Shown piece after piece: positions 8,724 to 18,533 of a stretch of DNA of 64,000 bases. Numbering within the stretch: the stretch's first letter is position 1; every line of letters starts with the position of its first letter. This DNA comes from Psychrobacter namhaensis (GTDB lineage Bacteria; Pseudomonadota; Gammaproteobacteria; Pseudomonadales; Moraxellaceae). The stretch is from assembly GCF_016107545.1 (NCBI RefSeq), contig NZ_JABASS010000001.1, positions 1 to 64,000 of the forward strand, read 5' to 3'. The notes under the pieces are model-generated. The model was not told the origin of the DNA. It worked only from the letters and a program-made list of their open reading frames with translations, and made no database searches. A program made the position numbers and the translations under genes.

Positions 8724-9491
8724 CTATTCGTCCCACCATTTAGACCAATCGTCTTTATGTAATGATCTGAGGGCATTGAAAGCGGTATTATGATGTTGTA
8801 TCTTTTCAAATACGGTTAGTAATATAGTAGTGGCCAATCTATCAGTTTTATAGAATGTTTTATAACGTTTACGCATATTTCTTAAGCTATCATCTCCGCC
8901 GACACGGAAGTAGGTAAGACCATCGTACAAGGGTAAGTCGCTAGCATAAAGTAGTTCGATTTTTTCAGCCAATAATGATGTATGTTCGGTATTAATAGGT
9001 AGCTGCAGAAAGTTTTTGGTTTCATAGGTTCTTAAGGTATTCATTAGAGTAATGACATTCATTAGAATAGCAGCTCTAAGAGTATTATTTGAGTGGTCAA
9101 TAAAAGTATCGCAGGCTGAGACTATCCAGCGCAACGAAAGATGCTTTAACAAATAGTCGCTCTCTGCTTCCCATAATCTCTCAAATTCAGAAAATGTTTT
9201 ATCTATTTTATATTTACGACGCATCAATATAAGAAGTGTATTGTGATAAAAGCAGAGCTCAGATTCCCCTAGTGATTGGTATTTCAAATTATTCAAATGA
9301 TTTTCTAAATCTTTGCTTTTGCGCTCATCTGTTAGTGCCTCAATATCACACATTGACTCAGTAATAATTGTTGCTTTCATCTCATCAAAGCTTTTACCAT
9401 CATAATTTTTGATAATTTTACCCGCATTCAATCTTTTTTCGCTTCGGAATACTAACAGCAATTTTCTTTGCCAATTTGAAGATGTAGTCAT
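8724..9491 (-). CDS. Unrecognised 255-residue protein in the polysaccharide locus
   Basis: I do not recognise a family. The product is charged and appears mostly alpha-helical, with no signal peptide, no membrane segment and no catalytic motif that I can name. It has a basic C-terminal part (residues about 205-255) ending in WSKWWDE. The gene is AT-rich like its plus-strand neighbours, converges on the GT4 gene, and starts 97 bp before the stop of the upstream epimerase gene on the same strand. The long intact frame and low GC suggest a real, laterally acquired gene. Confidence 0.6.
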   Translation of the reverse strand: MTTSSNWQRKLLLVFRSEKRLNAGKIIKNYDGKSFDEMKATIITESMCDIEALTDERKSKDLENHLNNLKYQSLGESELCFYHNTLLILMRRKYKIDKTFSEFERLWEAESDYLLKHLSLRWIVSACDTFIDHSNNTLRAAILMNVITLMNTLRTYETKNFLQLPINTEHTSLLAEKIELLYASDLPLYDGLTYFRVGGDDSLRNMRKRYKTFYKTDRLATTILLTVFEKIQHHNTAFNALRSLHKDDWSKWWDE

Positions 9492-9574
9492 ATGTTTAGA
9501 ATCCTTTGAGCAAATATAGCGATATTAAAGATCAAACGCTTGAATTATAGGAGTTGGAGATTTTTTGTTCTTAT

Positions 9575-10588
9575 TTAAACTGAATAATATTCTCTATACC
9601 AATCCACAAATCTCTCAATACCCTCTTCGATACTGGTTTCAGGCTTAAAGCCAGTATCATCTATCAATTCATCTATATCTGCATAAGTAATCGGCACGTC
9701 GCCTGCTTGCATCGGTAGTAGGTTTTCCTGAGCTTTTTTACCACACGCGTCTTCGATGGCAGTGATAAAGCGGCGCAACGTGACGGGCTGGTTATTGCCA
9801 ATATTGTAAATCTTATAGGGGGCAGACGCTGTAGTAATAGTAGAATTTTGGGGTAAGGGAGGTTTGTCTATTATTCTAACGATACCTTTAACGATATCAT
9901 CAATATAGGTAAAATCACGCTGCATCTCACCATTATTAAATACATTGATGGGCTCTCCAGCTAAAATCTTTTTGGTAAAAGAAAAATATGCCATATCAGG
10001 TCGGCCGTAAGGACCGTAAACAGTAAAAAATCGCAATCCTGTCGTCGGGATATTATACAAATGACTATAGCTGTGGGCCATAAGCTCATTGGATTTTTTG
10101 GTGGCCGCATATAGGCTGATAGGAAAATCAACACAATCAGCAGTGGTAAATGGCTGTTTAATATTCATGCCATAGACAGAGCTAGAGCTGGCATAGATCA
10201 AGTGCTTGATATCGTGGTGACGACAGCCCTCTAATACGTTAACAAAGCCAACCACGTTCGAGTCAATATAGGCATTTGGATTTTCGATAGAGTAGCGTAC
10301 GCCTGCTTGAGCACCCAAATTAATCACGGTATCAAATTGATAGGTGGAGAAGAGATTGGACATTGCTGTGCGATCAGCAAGGTCTAATTTCATGAAAGTA
10401 AAATTTTCTGGTGCTGATATCTTACTTAATATCTGTAAACGCTCTTCTTTTAGACCAACATCGTAATAGTCGTTGATATTATCAATACCAACGATATGAT
10501 AGTCTTTATTGGGTGAGTTGGTGTCTAACAGTGCTTTGATCAAGTGAAAGCCTATAAAGCCTGCAGCGCCAGTGACTAAAATTTCCAT
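9575..10588 (-). CDS. UDP-glucuronate 4-epimerase-like NAD-dependent epimerase
   Basis: This is a 337-residue extended short-chain dehydrogenase. The NAD site GAAGFIG is at residues 7-13 and the catalytic Y160-x3-K164 lies in SLYAATKKS; SSSSVYG and RFFTVYGPYGRPDMA are typical of UDP-glucuronate 4-epimerases. With the adjacent dehydrogenase it would convert UDP-glucose through UDP-glucuronate to UDP-galacturonate. Its ATG overlaps the ugd stop by one base (TGATG), which implies translational coupling. UDP-GlcNAc-type epimerisation cannot be fully excluded, but the pairing with ugd argues for the uronate. Confidence 0.85.
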   Translation of the reverse strand: MEILVTGAAGFIGFHLIKALLDTNSPNKDYHIVGIDNINDYYDVGLKEERLQILSKISAPENFTFMKLDLADRTAMSNLFSTYQFDTVINLGAQAGVRYSIENPNAYIDSNVVGFVNVLEGCRHHDIKHLIYASSSSVYGMNIKQPFTTADCVDFPISLYAATKKSNELMAHSYSHLYNIPTTGLRFFTVYGPYGRPDMAYFSFTKKILAGEPINVFNNGEMQRDFTYIDDIVKGIVRIIDKPPLPQNSTITTASAPYKIYNIGNNQPVTLRRFITAIEDACGKKAQENLLPMQAGDVPITYADIDELIDDTGFKPETSIEEGIERFVDWYREYYSV

Positions 10589-11754
10589 CAGTCGCTCCCA
10601 AAGAGATCTCGAGTAAACACTTTGTCGGCCACATCTTTTATATCATCAGATAGGCGGTTTGCGACAATGACATCACTCATTGATTTAAACGTCTCTATGT
10701 CTTGAATAACTCGTGAGTTAAAGAAGTCATCTTCTTTTAGCACAGGTTCATACACCACAACTTCGATACCTTTGGCCTTAATGCGCTTCATAATCCCTTG
10801 TATGGCAGAGGCTCTAAAGTTGTCTGAGCCACTTTTCATGACCAGTCGATGTATACCCACAATTTTTGGCTGCCTTTCGATAATTTTATCAGCAATAAAG
10901 TCTTTGCGTGTTCTATTAGAATCGACAATAGCTCTGATAAGGTTGCTTGGCACCTCATCATAATTTGCCAATAATTGCTTGGTGTCTTTAGGAAGGCAAT
11001 ATCCGCCATAACCAAATGACGGATTGTTATAATGATTGCCAATACGTGGATCCAAACCAATGCCTTCTATAATCTGTTTGGTGTCGAGACCAAACATCTG
11101 AGCATAAGTGTCAAGCTCATTAAAATAAGCCACGCGCATGGCTAAATAAGTATTGGAAAACAATTTAATCGCTTCAGCTTCAGTTGGGCGCACAAATAAT
11201 AAGGGCACGTCTTTTTTAACTGCGCCTTCAAGCAACAAGTTGGCAAATACTTCAGCACGTTCAGACTGTTCACCAACGATGATTCGGGAGGGGTAAAGGT
11301 TGTCATGCAGGGCTTTGCCTTCTCGTAAAAACTCAGGCGAAAACATAATACGATCAGTCGCATACCGTTCTCTGACCGTGACCGTGTATCCGACAGGAAC
11401 AGTAGACTTTATAACAATAGTCGCCTGTTGGTTCACCAACAGCACTTGTTCAATCACCGATTCTACCGTTGACGTGTTGAAATAGTTGGTCTTGGTATCA
11501 TAATCAGTTGGCGTTGCTATGATGATAAAATCGGCATCTTGATAGGCTGCGGCAGCATCAAGCGTTGCAGAAAAATTGAGGTTTTTATGCGATAAAAACT
11601 CGTCAATATCTTCATCTTCAATAGGAGATTGCTTCGCATTTAACAACGCTATTTTTTCAGGGAGGACATCGACAGCGACGACTTCATTGTGCTGTGCCAA
11701 CAACACTGCATTTGATAAGCCTACGTAGCCTGTCCCTACTACTGCTATTTTCAT
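10588..11754 (-). CDS. ugd: UDP-glucose 6-dehydrogenase
   Basis: The 388-residue enzyme has the N-terminal NAD motif [12 protein letters not shown] (residues 5-16), the TVPVGYT motif near 118-124, and the catalytic cysteine C253 in [13 protein letters not shown]. It oxidises UDP-glucose to UDP-glucuronate. The length fits the short bacterial group (E. coli Ugd 388). It is the first gene of a two-gene unit with the epimerase. Upstream lies a 251-bp spacer holding a hairpin repeat (11853-11925). Confidence 0.95.
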   Translation of the reverse strand: MKIAVVGTGYVGLSNAVLLAQHNEVVAVDVLPEKIALLNAKQSPIEDEDIDEFLSHKNLNFSATLDAAAAYQDADFIIIATPTDYDTKTNYFNTSTVESVIEQVLLVNQQATIVIKSTVPVGYTVTVRERYATDRIMFSPEFLREGKALHDNLYPSRIIVGEQSERAEVFANLLLEGAVKKDVPLLFVRPTEAEAIKLFSNTYLAMRVAYFNELDTYAQMFGLDTKQIIEGIGLDPRIGNHYNNPSFGYGGYCLPKDTKQLLANYDEVPSNLIRAIVDSNRTRKDFIADKIIERQPKIVGIHRLVMKSGSDNFRASAIQGIMKRIKAKGIEVVVYEPVLKEDDFFNSRVIQDIETFKSMSDVIVANRLSDDIKDVADKVFTRDLFGSD

Positions 11755-11852
11755 AATGAATCCACATGATTTTTAAGTTTACGCTATGAATGATTTAATC
11801 CAGTACTAAATATAGTCAATTCTAAATAAAACAGAGACATCATATTCTAACG

Positions 11853-11925
11853 TGGAACTGGTATAAATTTTTCTGGCGTGCTGTGCCTGCGCAGACAGAG
11901 GCTGCAAAAAATTCATCCAGTCCCA
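11853..11925. repeat. Conserved-core hairpin repeat, copy A
   Basis: The core begins GCGTGCTGTG and contains GACAGAGGCTG (11876-11904). The arms TGGAACTGGTATAAATTTTT (11853-11872) and AAAAAATTCATCCAGTCCCA (11906-11925) are imperfect inverted repeats. Two further copies are at 17082-17160 and 39467-39542. It lies between the Stealth gene and ugd. Confidence 0.8.
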
Positions 11926-12005
11926 CTGTATCGCTTTTATACTGAACTCATTATAGTTCTAAGATCAACACAAGCTGAGGCTAAAGCCAAAGCGGCAATT
12001 TAGGG

Positions 12006-13019
12006 TCATTCACTGCTGTTTTTTACTACTGAGCGTGGCAAATAAGCTGAGAACTTATGAGTCATGGCTTGGCTGACTTTTTTCTGTAGGTCTGGCTCAA
12101 GAAGGTCTAAGCTTTGAATACAGCCGTATTTAACAGTTTCATTCTCCAAAGTAACTATAAAATCTTCTACGCTACTTTTGTTTTTTAAATAGTTGACAGG
12201 TATATTTGGCTTTAGTTCTGCCTCGTCTTTTTTGATTTTTAGATGGTTCATCAAGGTGACAGGGTTTACTTGGGCGACGTTTCTAAATTTATATTTAATC
12301 TGTTCTATCAAAAAGTCAGGATTACTGAGTAAATGGTTTTTTAAAATATTTTTATCGATAATATGGGGGTAATGATGTATCTCAAAAAATCGATCCATAC
12401 CCAGCACTTTCGCACTTAACATCTGCGCTACGGTGTGGCTTGGCTGTACTGGTGTCCCAAATAATTTAAAGCGAGATTTGCGAACATTGAGCTTGGCATT
12501 CAAAGCAGCATTTTTGCGCCAATGCCCATGAATGATAAGCTTTTCATTGTCCAAAAAATCATTGATCGTCACTGGTTGATTAAAAAAGAAATCATCGTTC
12601 ATATAGATAAAGTGGTCAGACAGTCCTTCGATATTCCATATCATTGTCTCGATCGATCGGGTATTAAACGTCGGTAAGTACTGCTCATACCCAGAAAATA
12701 TGTCTTTATGATCGATGATGCGTATTTTATCGGCTGAACAAATATTTTTCTTAGCAAATTCATCGATGAAGGCTGGCCGTTGTTGGTCCGTGACAACATA
12801 GATATGACGGCAAAAAGGCACGTATTTGATGATAGACGCAATATTATAATAGATCTCATCGTCACTAGCGAAACGTGTGGCCATTACTGCCTCTGAAGCC
12901 ACTGATTTTCCCGATTTATAAGCTTCTCTTTTTTGTTTAAGGCGAGGGTCGTCGCCATCTACCCAGGCAATGACCACGTCTAGTGCTTTTCCGTCAGGTT
13001 GTTTCATGATATTTCCCAT
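12006..13019 (-). CDS. Stealth-family sugar-phosphate transferase
   Basis: The 337-residue protein shows the Stealth conserved regions in order: DVVIAWVDGDDPRL near residues 14-27, RFASDDEIYYNI, YVVTDQQRP, and the third block with FNTRSIETMIWNIEGLSDHF then IYMNDDFFF. The family comprises hexose- or N-acetylhexosamine-1-phosphate transferases of bacterial capsules, related to the GNPTAB phosphotransferase. The donor and acceptor here are unknown. The gene begins four bases after the stop of the upstream glycosyltransferase gene on the same strand, so the two are probably cotranscribed. M5 is an alternative start. Confidence 0.9.
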   Translation of the reverse strand: MGNIMKQPDGKALDVVIAWVDGDDPRLKQKREAYKSGKSVASEAVMATRFASDDEIYYNIASIIKYVPFCRHIYVVTDQQRPAFIDEFAKKNICSADKIRIIDHKDIFSGYEQYLPTFNTRSIETMIWNIEGLSDHFIYMNDDFFFNQPVTINDFLDNEKLIIHGHWRKNAALNAKLNVRKSRFKLFGTPVQPSHTVAQMLSAKVLGMDRFFEIHHYPHIIDKNILKNHLLSNPDFLIEQIKYKFRNVAQVNPVTLMNHLKIKKDEAELKPNIPVNYLKNKSSVEDFIVTLENETVKYGCIQSLDLLEPDLQKKVSQAMTHKFSAYLPRSVVKNSSE

Positions 13020-13023
13020 GTGC

Positions 13024-13824
13024 TTACTGCCAGTGCTCTTTTAGCCATGGGCTTGGTTTCACATGACGGTACCATTTGCCGCCGCCACCTTTGATAGCAT
13101 CTGGTGGATTGATCTCACCATGAAAAATAACGATTTTTGCGCCGTCTGGTAGGGTCGGTGTTCGTACAAAGTTAAATGGGATGGGTGCGATGCATTGATA
13201 TTTAAAACTCACGCACCATGTCTTGTCCCAATACTCCAGATGGTGGTGTTCACGCAAATAGTTTGACAGGTAGGCTTGTTCGTGGCGAACTTGCTGGCGA
13301 ATGGTATCAAAGTTACGCTCAAAATTTGCTAACAAATCAGGGTAGGTATTCATACCGATGTTAAAGCGATACACAGAGCTGTTACCAATCATCCGCCAAG
13401 GCTTTTTCCAGTCACGGATAATCACCACACTGTCTTCATGGGCAGCTTTATAAGTAAAAAAAGCATCGATATTATCGACAATCACAATATCAATATCTAA
13501 AAATAACGCCACTCCTTTTAGGTCGTAAAGCTCAGGCTTAAAGGTGGTCAGCTTTTTCCAGCCACGTTCAGGGCCGGCGGGTAGATCCATTTCAGGAATA
13601 GGATAACAGGCAATAGCAGGGTCAATGCCAGTACTGTCATCAGTGAGGCAGACCATTTGAAAATCTAAAGTCAGATGGCGGCTGACCATGTTATACAAGC
13701 GATTGACGTACTCAGGACCATATTTATCGCCCCATTTCATACAAATAATATAACGCTGTTCAGCGGCATTTGCGTTGGCTGGCGTTGGGTTTAGAGGTTG
13801 GGTCTTAGTTACGTCAGATGTCAT
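13024..13824 (-). CDS. Glycosyltransferase, paralogue of the 5749-6585 gene
   Basis: From the ATG at 13824 the product is 266 residues with IICMKWGDKYGPEYVNRLY at residues 26-44 and a probable D110-I-D112 metal site in LFLDIDIVIVD. The frame extends upstream to 13899, but those 25 residues are hydrophobic and unlike the paralogue, so the internal ATG is preferred; its ribosome site is weak. It shares the family and probably the pathway of the first gene of the plus-strand run. The two paralogues bracketing the locus suggest sequential additions of related sugars. The specificity is unknown. Confidence 0.75.
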   Translation of the reverse strand: MTSDVTKTQPLNPTPANANAAEQRYIICMKWGDKYGPEYVNRLYNMVSRHLTLDFQMVCLTDDSTGIDPAIACYPIPEMDLPAGPERGWKKLTTFKPELYDLKGVALFLDIDIVIVDNIDAFFTYKAAHEDSVVIIRDWKKPWRMIGNSSVYRFNIGMNTYPDLLANFERNFDTIRQQVRHEQAYLSNYLREHHHLEYWDKTWCVSFKYQCIAPIPFNFVRTPTLPDGAKIVIFHGEINPPDAIKGGGGKWYRHVKPSPWLKEHWQ

Positions 13825-13945
13825 AATGCACTCATATTGAGGTAAGTGAATGATCAATGTTAAAAATGGTATGAGGTAAAATTCAGCCAATATTAGCACA
13901 TTGTTTCTAATGCTACGTTTAAATAGTTAAACGATAGTACGGTTA

Positions 13946-14929
13946 TTATTTATGATTATCGAGCTTAGCGTTATCATTAACGTCATTATCAGTACGTTCA
14001 AAATCTGTAGAGTAGTGAGCTTGAATAAAGGCTTTTAAAGCTGCTTTATCCGCATTATAAGGATTGCCTAAATTTGGGATACGTTTAAAACGACGATAGC
14101 CCCACATATAATGGCTATATTTATCTTCGATCATACGCTGCATGGCCAAATTAAGCGCATGAGCCGCTGTTTTTGCATCGCGATCATAAAGTGCTGGATC
14201 GTCAAGCTTATAGCAATAAATATCGAAACCGCGCCCGTCCTCACGGCGAATACAAGACAGACCGACCAGTGCACATTTGGTCTTACTGGCCAGTTTGGAG
14301 GCGAGGGTGCTGGTTAAGGTGTTAACACCAAAAAAAGGCACAATCACACCACCTGAAGGATCAGGAACATGATCAGGTAGCACAATACTAAAACCACCCT
14401 GCTTAAGGGTTTTAAACACCGCTTTCACCCCACTACCATCAGTAGGTACTAGTGTCGCATTCAGACGCGCACGCCCCTGAAGGATAAACTCATTCGCGTA
14501 TTTGCCGTCAACTGGCTTATACATAATGGTTGGTGAGCCAAACTGATTGAGCCACGCGTTCATCATCTCCCACGTACCAAGATGCGGTACGATGGCGAGC
14601 ATGCCGTTGGGATTGGCAAGGCCTTCTAATAAAATATCTTGATGATGGACGTCACGGATCTGATTGATGCTCCATTCAGGCGGCATCGCCCAGCTTTTGA
14701 TAGACTCAATGCTAGTCAAGCATTGATGGTAGACAATATCTTTGGTTAACGATTTTTTCTGAAGATCAGATAAGGCGGGAGCAATCAGCGCCATATTAAT
14801 ACGAATGGTACGCCTAATACTTAAGTTGGGTAGTTTGACAATCACCCAAGCAGCAAAACGTGCCAGTATCTGCAACACAGACAATGGCACGATTTTGAAA
14901 ATATGGTACGGATTCATAACCACTCGCAT
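13946..14929 (-). CDS. Lipid A-type lysophospholipid acyltransferase (LpxL/LpxM/HtrB family)
   Basis: The 327-residue protein has a hydrophobic N-terminal membrane anchor (about residues 10-34), the catalytic H116-x4-E121 in PHLGTWEMM, and the LPDHVPDPSGGVIVPFFG block typical of late acyltransferases. These inner-membrane enzymes add secondary acyl chains to Kdo2-lipid IVA. Which of LpxL or LpxM it corresponds to cannot be decided here. It lies at the downstream edge of the polysaccharide locus, 56 bp after the aspS stop on the same strand. Confidence 0.88.
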   Translation of the reverse strand: MRVVMNPYHIFKIVPLSVLQILARFAAWVIVKLPNLSIRRTIRINMALIAPALSDLQKKSLTKDIVYHQCLTSIESIKSWAMPPEWSINQIRDVHHQDILLEGLANPNGMLAIVPHLGTWEMMNAWLNQFGSPTIMYKPVDGKYANEFILQGRARLNATLVPTDGSGVKAVFKTLKQGGFSIVLPDHVPDPSGGVIVPFFGVNTLTSTLASKLASKTKCALVGLSCIRREDGRGFDIYCYKLDDPALYDRDAKTAAHALNLAMQRMIEDKYSHYMWGYRRFKRIPNLGNPYNADKAALKAFIQAHYSTDFERTDNDVNDNAKLDNHK

Positions 14930-14984
14930 GGCAATGAATCACATAACAAGCTGTGTAGATAGCAACTAAGCATCATCAAGCGTT

Positions 14985-16811
14985 TTATTGAGCAGATTTG
15001 TTGGTATCAGCTTGTGCTTTTTCACGCACACGAATGCCAAGATCACGTAACTGCTTACTATCGACTTCAGCAGGTGCCTGAGTTAGTGGGCACTCAGCAG
15101 TTTTGGTTTTCGGGAATGCAATGACGTCACGAATAGAGTCCGCGCCTACCATGAGCATAATCAGGCGATCTAAACCAAAGGCCAAGCCACCATGCGGCGG
15201 TGCACCAAATTTTAGGGCATCAAGTAAGAAACCAAATTTATCTTCAGCTTCTTGCTCGCCGATACCTAGCGCATCAAGTACGGCTTGCTGCATATCATAG
15301 GTATTGATACGTAAGCTACCACCGCCAATCTCAGTACCGTTTAACACCATATCATAAGCGATAGATAGGGCAGATTCTGGGTTGTTTTTTAGCTCTTCAA
15401 CTGAACCTTTAGGCTTAGTGAACGGATGATGCATGGACGTCCAACGACCATCGTCAGTCTGCTCAAACATTGGGAAGTCTGTTACCCAAAGCGGCGCCCA
15501 CTCACAGGTAATCATTTCCAAGTCTAGACCGATTTTTTGGCGTAGTGCACCGATCGCATCGTTCACAACGCTGGCTTTATCAGCACCAAAGAAGATAATA
15601 TCGCCATCTTCTGCAGCAGTACGCTCGATCAGGCTGACCAGTACATCGTCAGTCATGTTTTTGATAATTGGAGACTGTAGGCCAGATTCTTGATCCACAC
15701 CGTTGTTGATCAAGCTTGCGTCATTGACTTTAATATAAGCCAAACCGCGTGCGCCATAGATACCCACAAACTTAGTATAAGCATCGATTTGCTTACGGCT
15801 TAATGAGGCGCCACCAGGGATACGTAGGGCTGCCACGCGACCTTTAGGATCGTTCGCAGGACCGGCAAATACTTTGAAGTCCACGTCTTTCATCAAGTCG
15901 GCAACGTCAACCAGTTTTAGTGGGATACGCAAATCAGGCTTGTCTGACGCATAGTCACGCATCGCTTCAGCATAAGTCATACGCGGGAACTGCTCAAACT
16001 CAACATCCATCATAGTCTTAAATAAATGCTTAATAAGACCTTCGTTGATGTTCATGATTTCTTCTTCGTTCAAGAAAGACGTCTCGATATCGACCTGAGT
16101 AAATTCAGGCTGACGGTCGGCACGTAAGTCTTCATCACGGAAGCATTTAGCGATTTGATAATAACGGTCAAAACCTGACACCATAAGCAACTGCTTAAAC
16201 AGCTGTGGTGATTGCGGTAACGCAAAAAAGTTACCAGGGCGGGTACGTGATGGCACAAGATAGTCACGCGCACCTTCTGGCGTTGCACGAGTCAAAATAG
16301 GGGTCTCAACGTCCAAGAAGCCATGATCGTCTAAGTAACGACGAATCGCTGAGGTTGCTTTGGCACGGAACACCATACGCTCTTGCATTTGGGGACGGCG
16401 CATATCGAGGTAGCGATATTTGAGGCGCAAGTCTTCTGATACCGAGGTTTTTTCGTCATTCAATGGGAATGGCGGTGTCTCAGATTTGGCCAATACTTCA
16501 ATTTCTTTGCCCAATAGCTCAATTTGGCCGCTGGTCATGTTATTGTTTTCAGTACCTTCATAACGGCGGCGTACGCGACCAGTTATCTTTAGTACGTATT
16601 CAGGACGTACGGCGTCAGCAGTGGCGAACGCTTCTGGTGTATCAGGATCGACAACTACCTGCAAGATACCTGCGCGGTCACGCATGTCTAAGAAAATCAC
16701 TCCACCGTGATCGCGACGACGATGTACCCAGCCTACGATACTAATGGTTTGTTCAAGTAAGCTTTCGGTTACGGCTCCGCAATATTCGTCTCGGTATTCG
16801 CTATGCGTCAT
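14985..16811 (-). CDS. aspS: Aspartyl-tRNA synthetase, probably non-discriminating
   Basis: The 608-residue bacterial-type class II synthetase has an N-terminal OB anticodon-binding domain (about 1-110), the motif 2 region [16 protein letters not shown], a GAD insertion domain, and motif 3 GLAFGLDRL near residue 550. Residue H35 in [10 protein letters not shown] and the glycine in RRYEGTENN match positions that in Pseudomonas aeruginosa AspRS are linked to charging both tRNA-Asp and tRNA-Asn. I therefore predict a dual-specificity enzyme needing GatCAB. The start context is [12 protein letters not shown], normal for the family. Confidence 0.95.
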   Translation of the reverse strand: MTHSEYRDEYCGAVTESLLEQTISIVGWVHRRRDHGGVIFLDMRDRAGILQVVVDPDTPEAFATADAVRPEYVLKITGRVRRRYEGTENNNMTSGQIELLGKEIEVLAKSETPPFPLNDEKTSVSEDLRLKYRYLDMRRPQMQERMVFRAKATSAIRRYLDDHGFLDVETPILTRATPEGARDYLVPSRTRPGNFFALPQSPQLFKQLLMVSGFDRYYQIAKCFRDEDLRADRQPEFTQVDIETSFLNEEEIMNINEGLIKHLFKTMMDVEFEQFPRMTYAEAMRDYASDKPDLRIPLKLVDVADLMKDVDFKVFAGPANDPKGRVAALRIPGGASLSRKQIDAYTKFVGIYGARGLAYIKVNDASLINNGVDQESGLQSPIIKNMTDDVLVSLIERTAAEDGDIIFFGADKASVVNDAIGALRQKIGLDLEMITCEWAPLWVTDFPMFEQTDDGRWTSMHHPFTKPKGSVEELKNNPESALSIAYDMVLNGTEIGGGSLRINTYDMQQAVLDALGIGEQEAEDKFGFLLDALKFGAPPHGGLAFGLDRLIMLMVGADSIRDVIAFPKTKTAECPLTQAPAEVDSKQLRDLGIRVREKAQADTNKSAQ

Positions 16812-17313
16812 AATATAATTATCCAGTTATCAGCCCAATTCGAAGTACAATAATGCAGCCATTGCTGTGGGTTTCAAGCTTTTTGCAAAAAAAACACACA
16901 AACAACGCGATTAAGACATAGGGTCATCACGTTGGCTGCAGAAAATTTGATATAAACGCATATTATGCCTAATCTCCCTTTGTTATACAACCAGCGGATT
17001 TTAATCCAAGCGCAGTCATGCTCAAGTATCAGCTGTATTGATTTAACAGTGCTGAGAGGTCATTTACCATACCAATGATACATAGCTGCTGAAATAAAGG
17101 TCAGTTGCGTGCTGTGTCTACGCTGACAGAGGCTGTGCAACATTTATTTCAGCCGCTCATCAAGATTGACGTGTCCATTTTATTTTTTACCGACTATATA
17201 TTGAGTTAAATGTGGTCAGTATGCTTGAAAATACTGTCAAGCGTGCTCATATCAACCGCACGCTAATAAAAACAGCCATATTGATATATCTACTGACTTG
17301 AGGACTTGTAATT
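16812..17313. other. Divergent aspS/sohB intergenic region
   Basis: This 502-bp spacer holds the presumed promoters of both genes and hairpin repeat copy B (17082-17160). A short inverted repeat, CTTGA and TCAAG around 17224-17241, lies upstream of sohB. I see no further gene. Confidence 0.6.
17082..17160. repeat. Conserved-core hairpin repeat, copy B
   Basis: The core is TTGCGTGCTGTG, then GACAGAGGCTG and TGCAACA (17105-17142). The arms AGCTGCTGAAATAAA (17084-17098) and TTTATTTCAGCCGCTCAT (17143-17160) are inverted repeats. The arm sequence differs from copies A and C, but pairing within the copy is kept. Confidence 0.8.
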
Positions 17314-18288
17314 ATGCTATTTCATCCGCCCAAAAATCCTGTTGAACTAAAGGTTCTTCATCTTAATGAAGTGCAAAAGCAGCGCCGTGAAGATTTAATG
17401 GAAGCGACCCAAGGCAAAGCTGCCCTCAAACAATTTAAAAAAGTAATGGCCAAAAAAGCCAAGAAAGCGCTAAAAAGCAAAAATAAAAAGAAAGATGCTG
17501 ATAATAAATCACAAGTATTCGTTTTAGATTTTGATGGTGATATCAAAGCGACTGCGGTCAAGCATTTACGTGAAGAAATCAGCACGCTTATTAGCACAGC
17601 AAATAAAGGCGATGAAGTCATCGTGCGCCTAGAATCAGGGGGCGGTTTGGTGCATGGTTATGGATTAGCAGCGGCGCAATTGGCCCGTCTAAAAGACGCT
17701 GATCTCAAACTCACGGTATGCGTGGATAAGGTGGCGGCAAGCGGTGGTTATATGATGGCGTGTGTCGCAGACAATATCATTGCCGCACCTTTCGCCATTA
17801 TCGGCTCAATCGGTGTGGTATCACAACTGCCTAACTTTCATAAGTGGCTTAAAAACCATGACGTAGATTATGAGATGTTTACCGCGGGTGACTATAAGCG
17901 TACGGTGACAGTGTTTGGCGAAAACGATGCAGAAGATCGTGCTAAGTACCAAGAGGAGCTTGAGCAGACGCACGAGTTGTTTAAACACTTTGTCAATACG
18001 TATCGTCCAGCATTAGAGGTCGCTAAAGTAGCCACTGGTGAGCACTGGTATGGCGAAGATGCGCTAAAGCTTAACTTGATTGACAGCTTGCAAACCTCCG
18101 ACAGTTATATTTTAGAGCGCATGGAAAACAGCGACGTGTATGCCCTACATTCACGCCAAAAGCCGACGCTAGCAGAGAAGCTCGGACTTGCGCAAGCAGC
18201 AGAGGCGACCCTTAGCATGGCAGTGGATAAACTGCCAGATGCGTTAGCACGTTTTGACTTAAACAGCCGCTTAAATATTTTAAAATAA
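17314..18288 (+). CDS. sohB: SohB-like S49 family peptidase, apparently without membrane anchor
   Basis: The 324-residue protein has the S49 fold with the serine nucleophile S143 in KVAASGGYMMA and the general-base lysine K195 in AGDYKRTVT; GSIGVVSQLPNF lies between them. SohB is normally an inner-membrane periplasmic protease with an N-terminal hydrophobic anchor. Here residues 1-65 are hydrophilic and very lysine-rich, and an in-frame TGA lies just upstream of the ATG, so no anchor is encoded. The lysine-rich linker itself resembles the region that follows the anchor in E. coli SohB. A terminator follows. Confidence 0.85.
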   Translation: MLFHPPKNPVELKVLHLNEVQKQRREDLMEATQGKAALKQFKKVMAKKAKKALKSKNKKKDADNKSQVFVLDFDGDIKATAVKHLREEISTLISTANKGDEVIVRLESGGGLVHGYGLAAAQLARLKDADLKLTVCVDKVAASGGYMMACVADNIIAAPFAIIGSIGVVSQLPNFHKWLKNHDVDYEMFTAGDYKRTVTVFGENDAEDRAKYQEELEQTHELFKHFVNTYRPALEVAKVATGEHWYGEDALKLNLIDSLQTSDSYILERMENSDVYALHSRQKPTLAEKLGLAQAAEATLSMAVDKLPDALARFDLNSRLNILK

Positions 18289-18365
18289 TGTTAAATAACA
18301 TCATGATGTCTGATAGCTAATATTTTAGTGGTTAGATGAACTTCTGTACATTGTTTGTATTTTGT

Positions 18366-18397
18366 AAAAGGCGTGTCCTAACTGGTCGCGCCTTTTT
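18366..18397 (+). terminator. Hairpin terminator after sohB
   Basis: AAAAGGCG (18366-18373) pairs with CGCCTTTT (18389-18396) across a 15-base loop and ends in a T run, 78 bp beyond the sohB stop. Confidence 0.75.
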
Positions 18398-18533
18398 GCT
18401 GTTTATTCATAATCGCTGTGTTATAAATGTAGCGTATAGAAGACAGTATACGTACGTACACTATATGCTTCTTATATCCAAAAAATTTATTGAAACGTGA
18501 TGCAGATACTCCATAAGGAAAAGGAAGTCCCCT

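Noticed and set aside
18366-18397. GGCGTGTCCTAA resembles the MITE terminal repeat
   Set aside because: It is part of a short hairpin fully explained as the sohB terminator, and no second element end is nearby.
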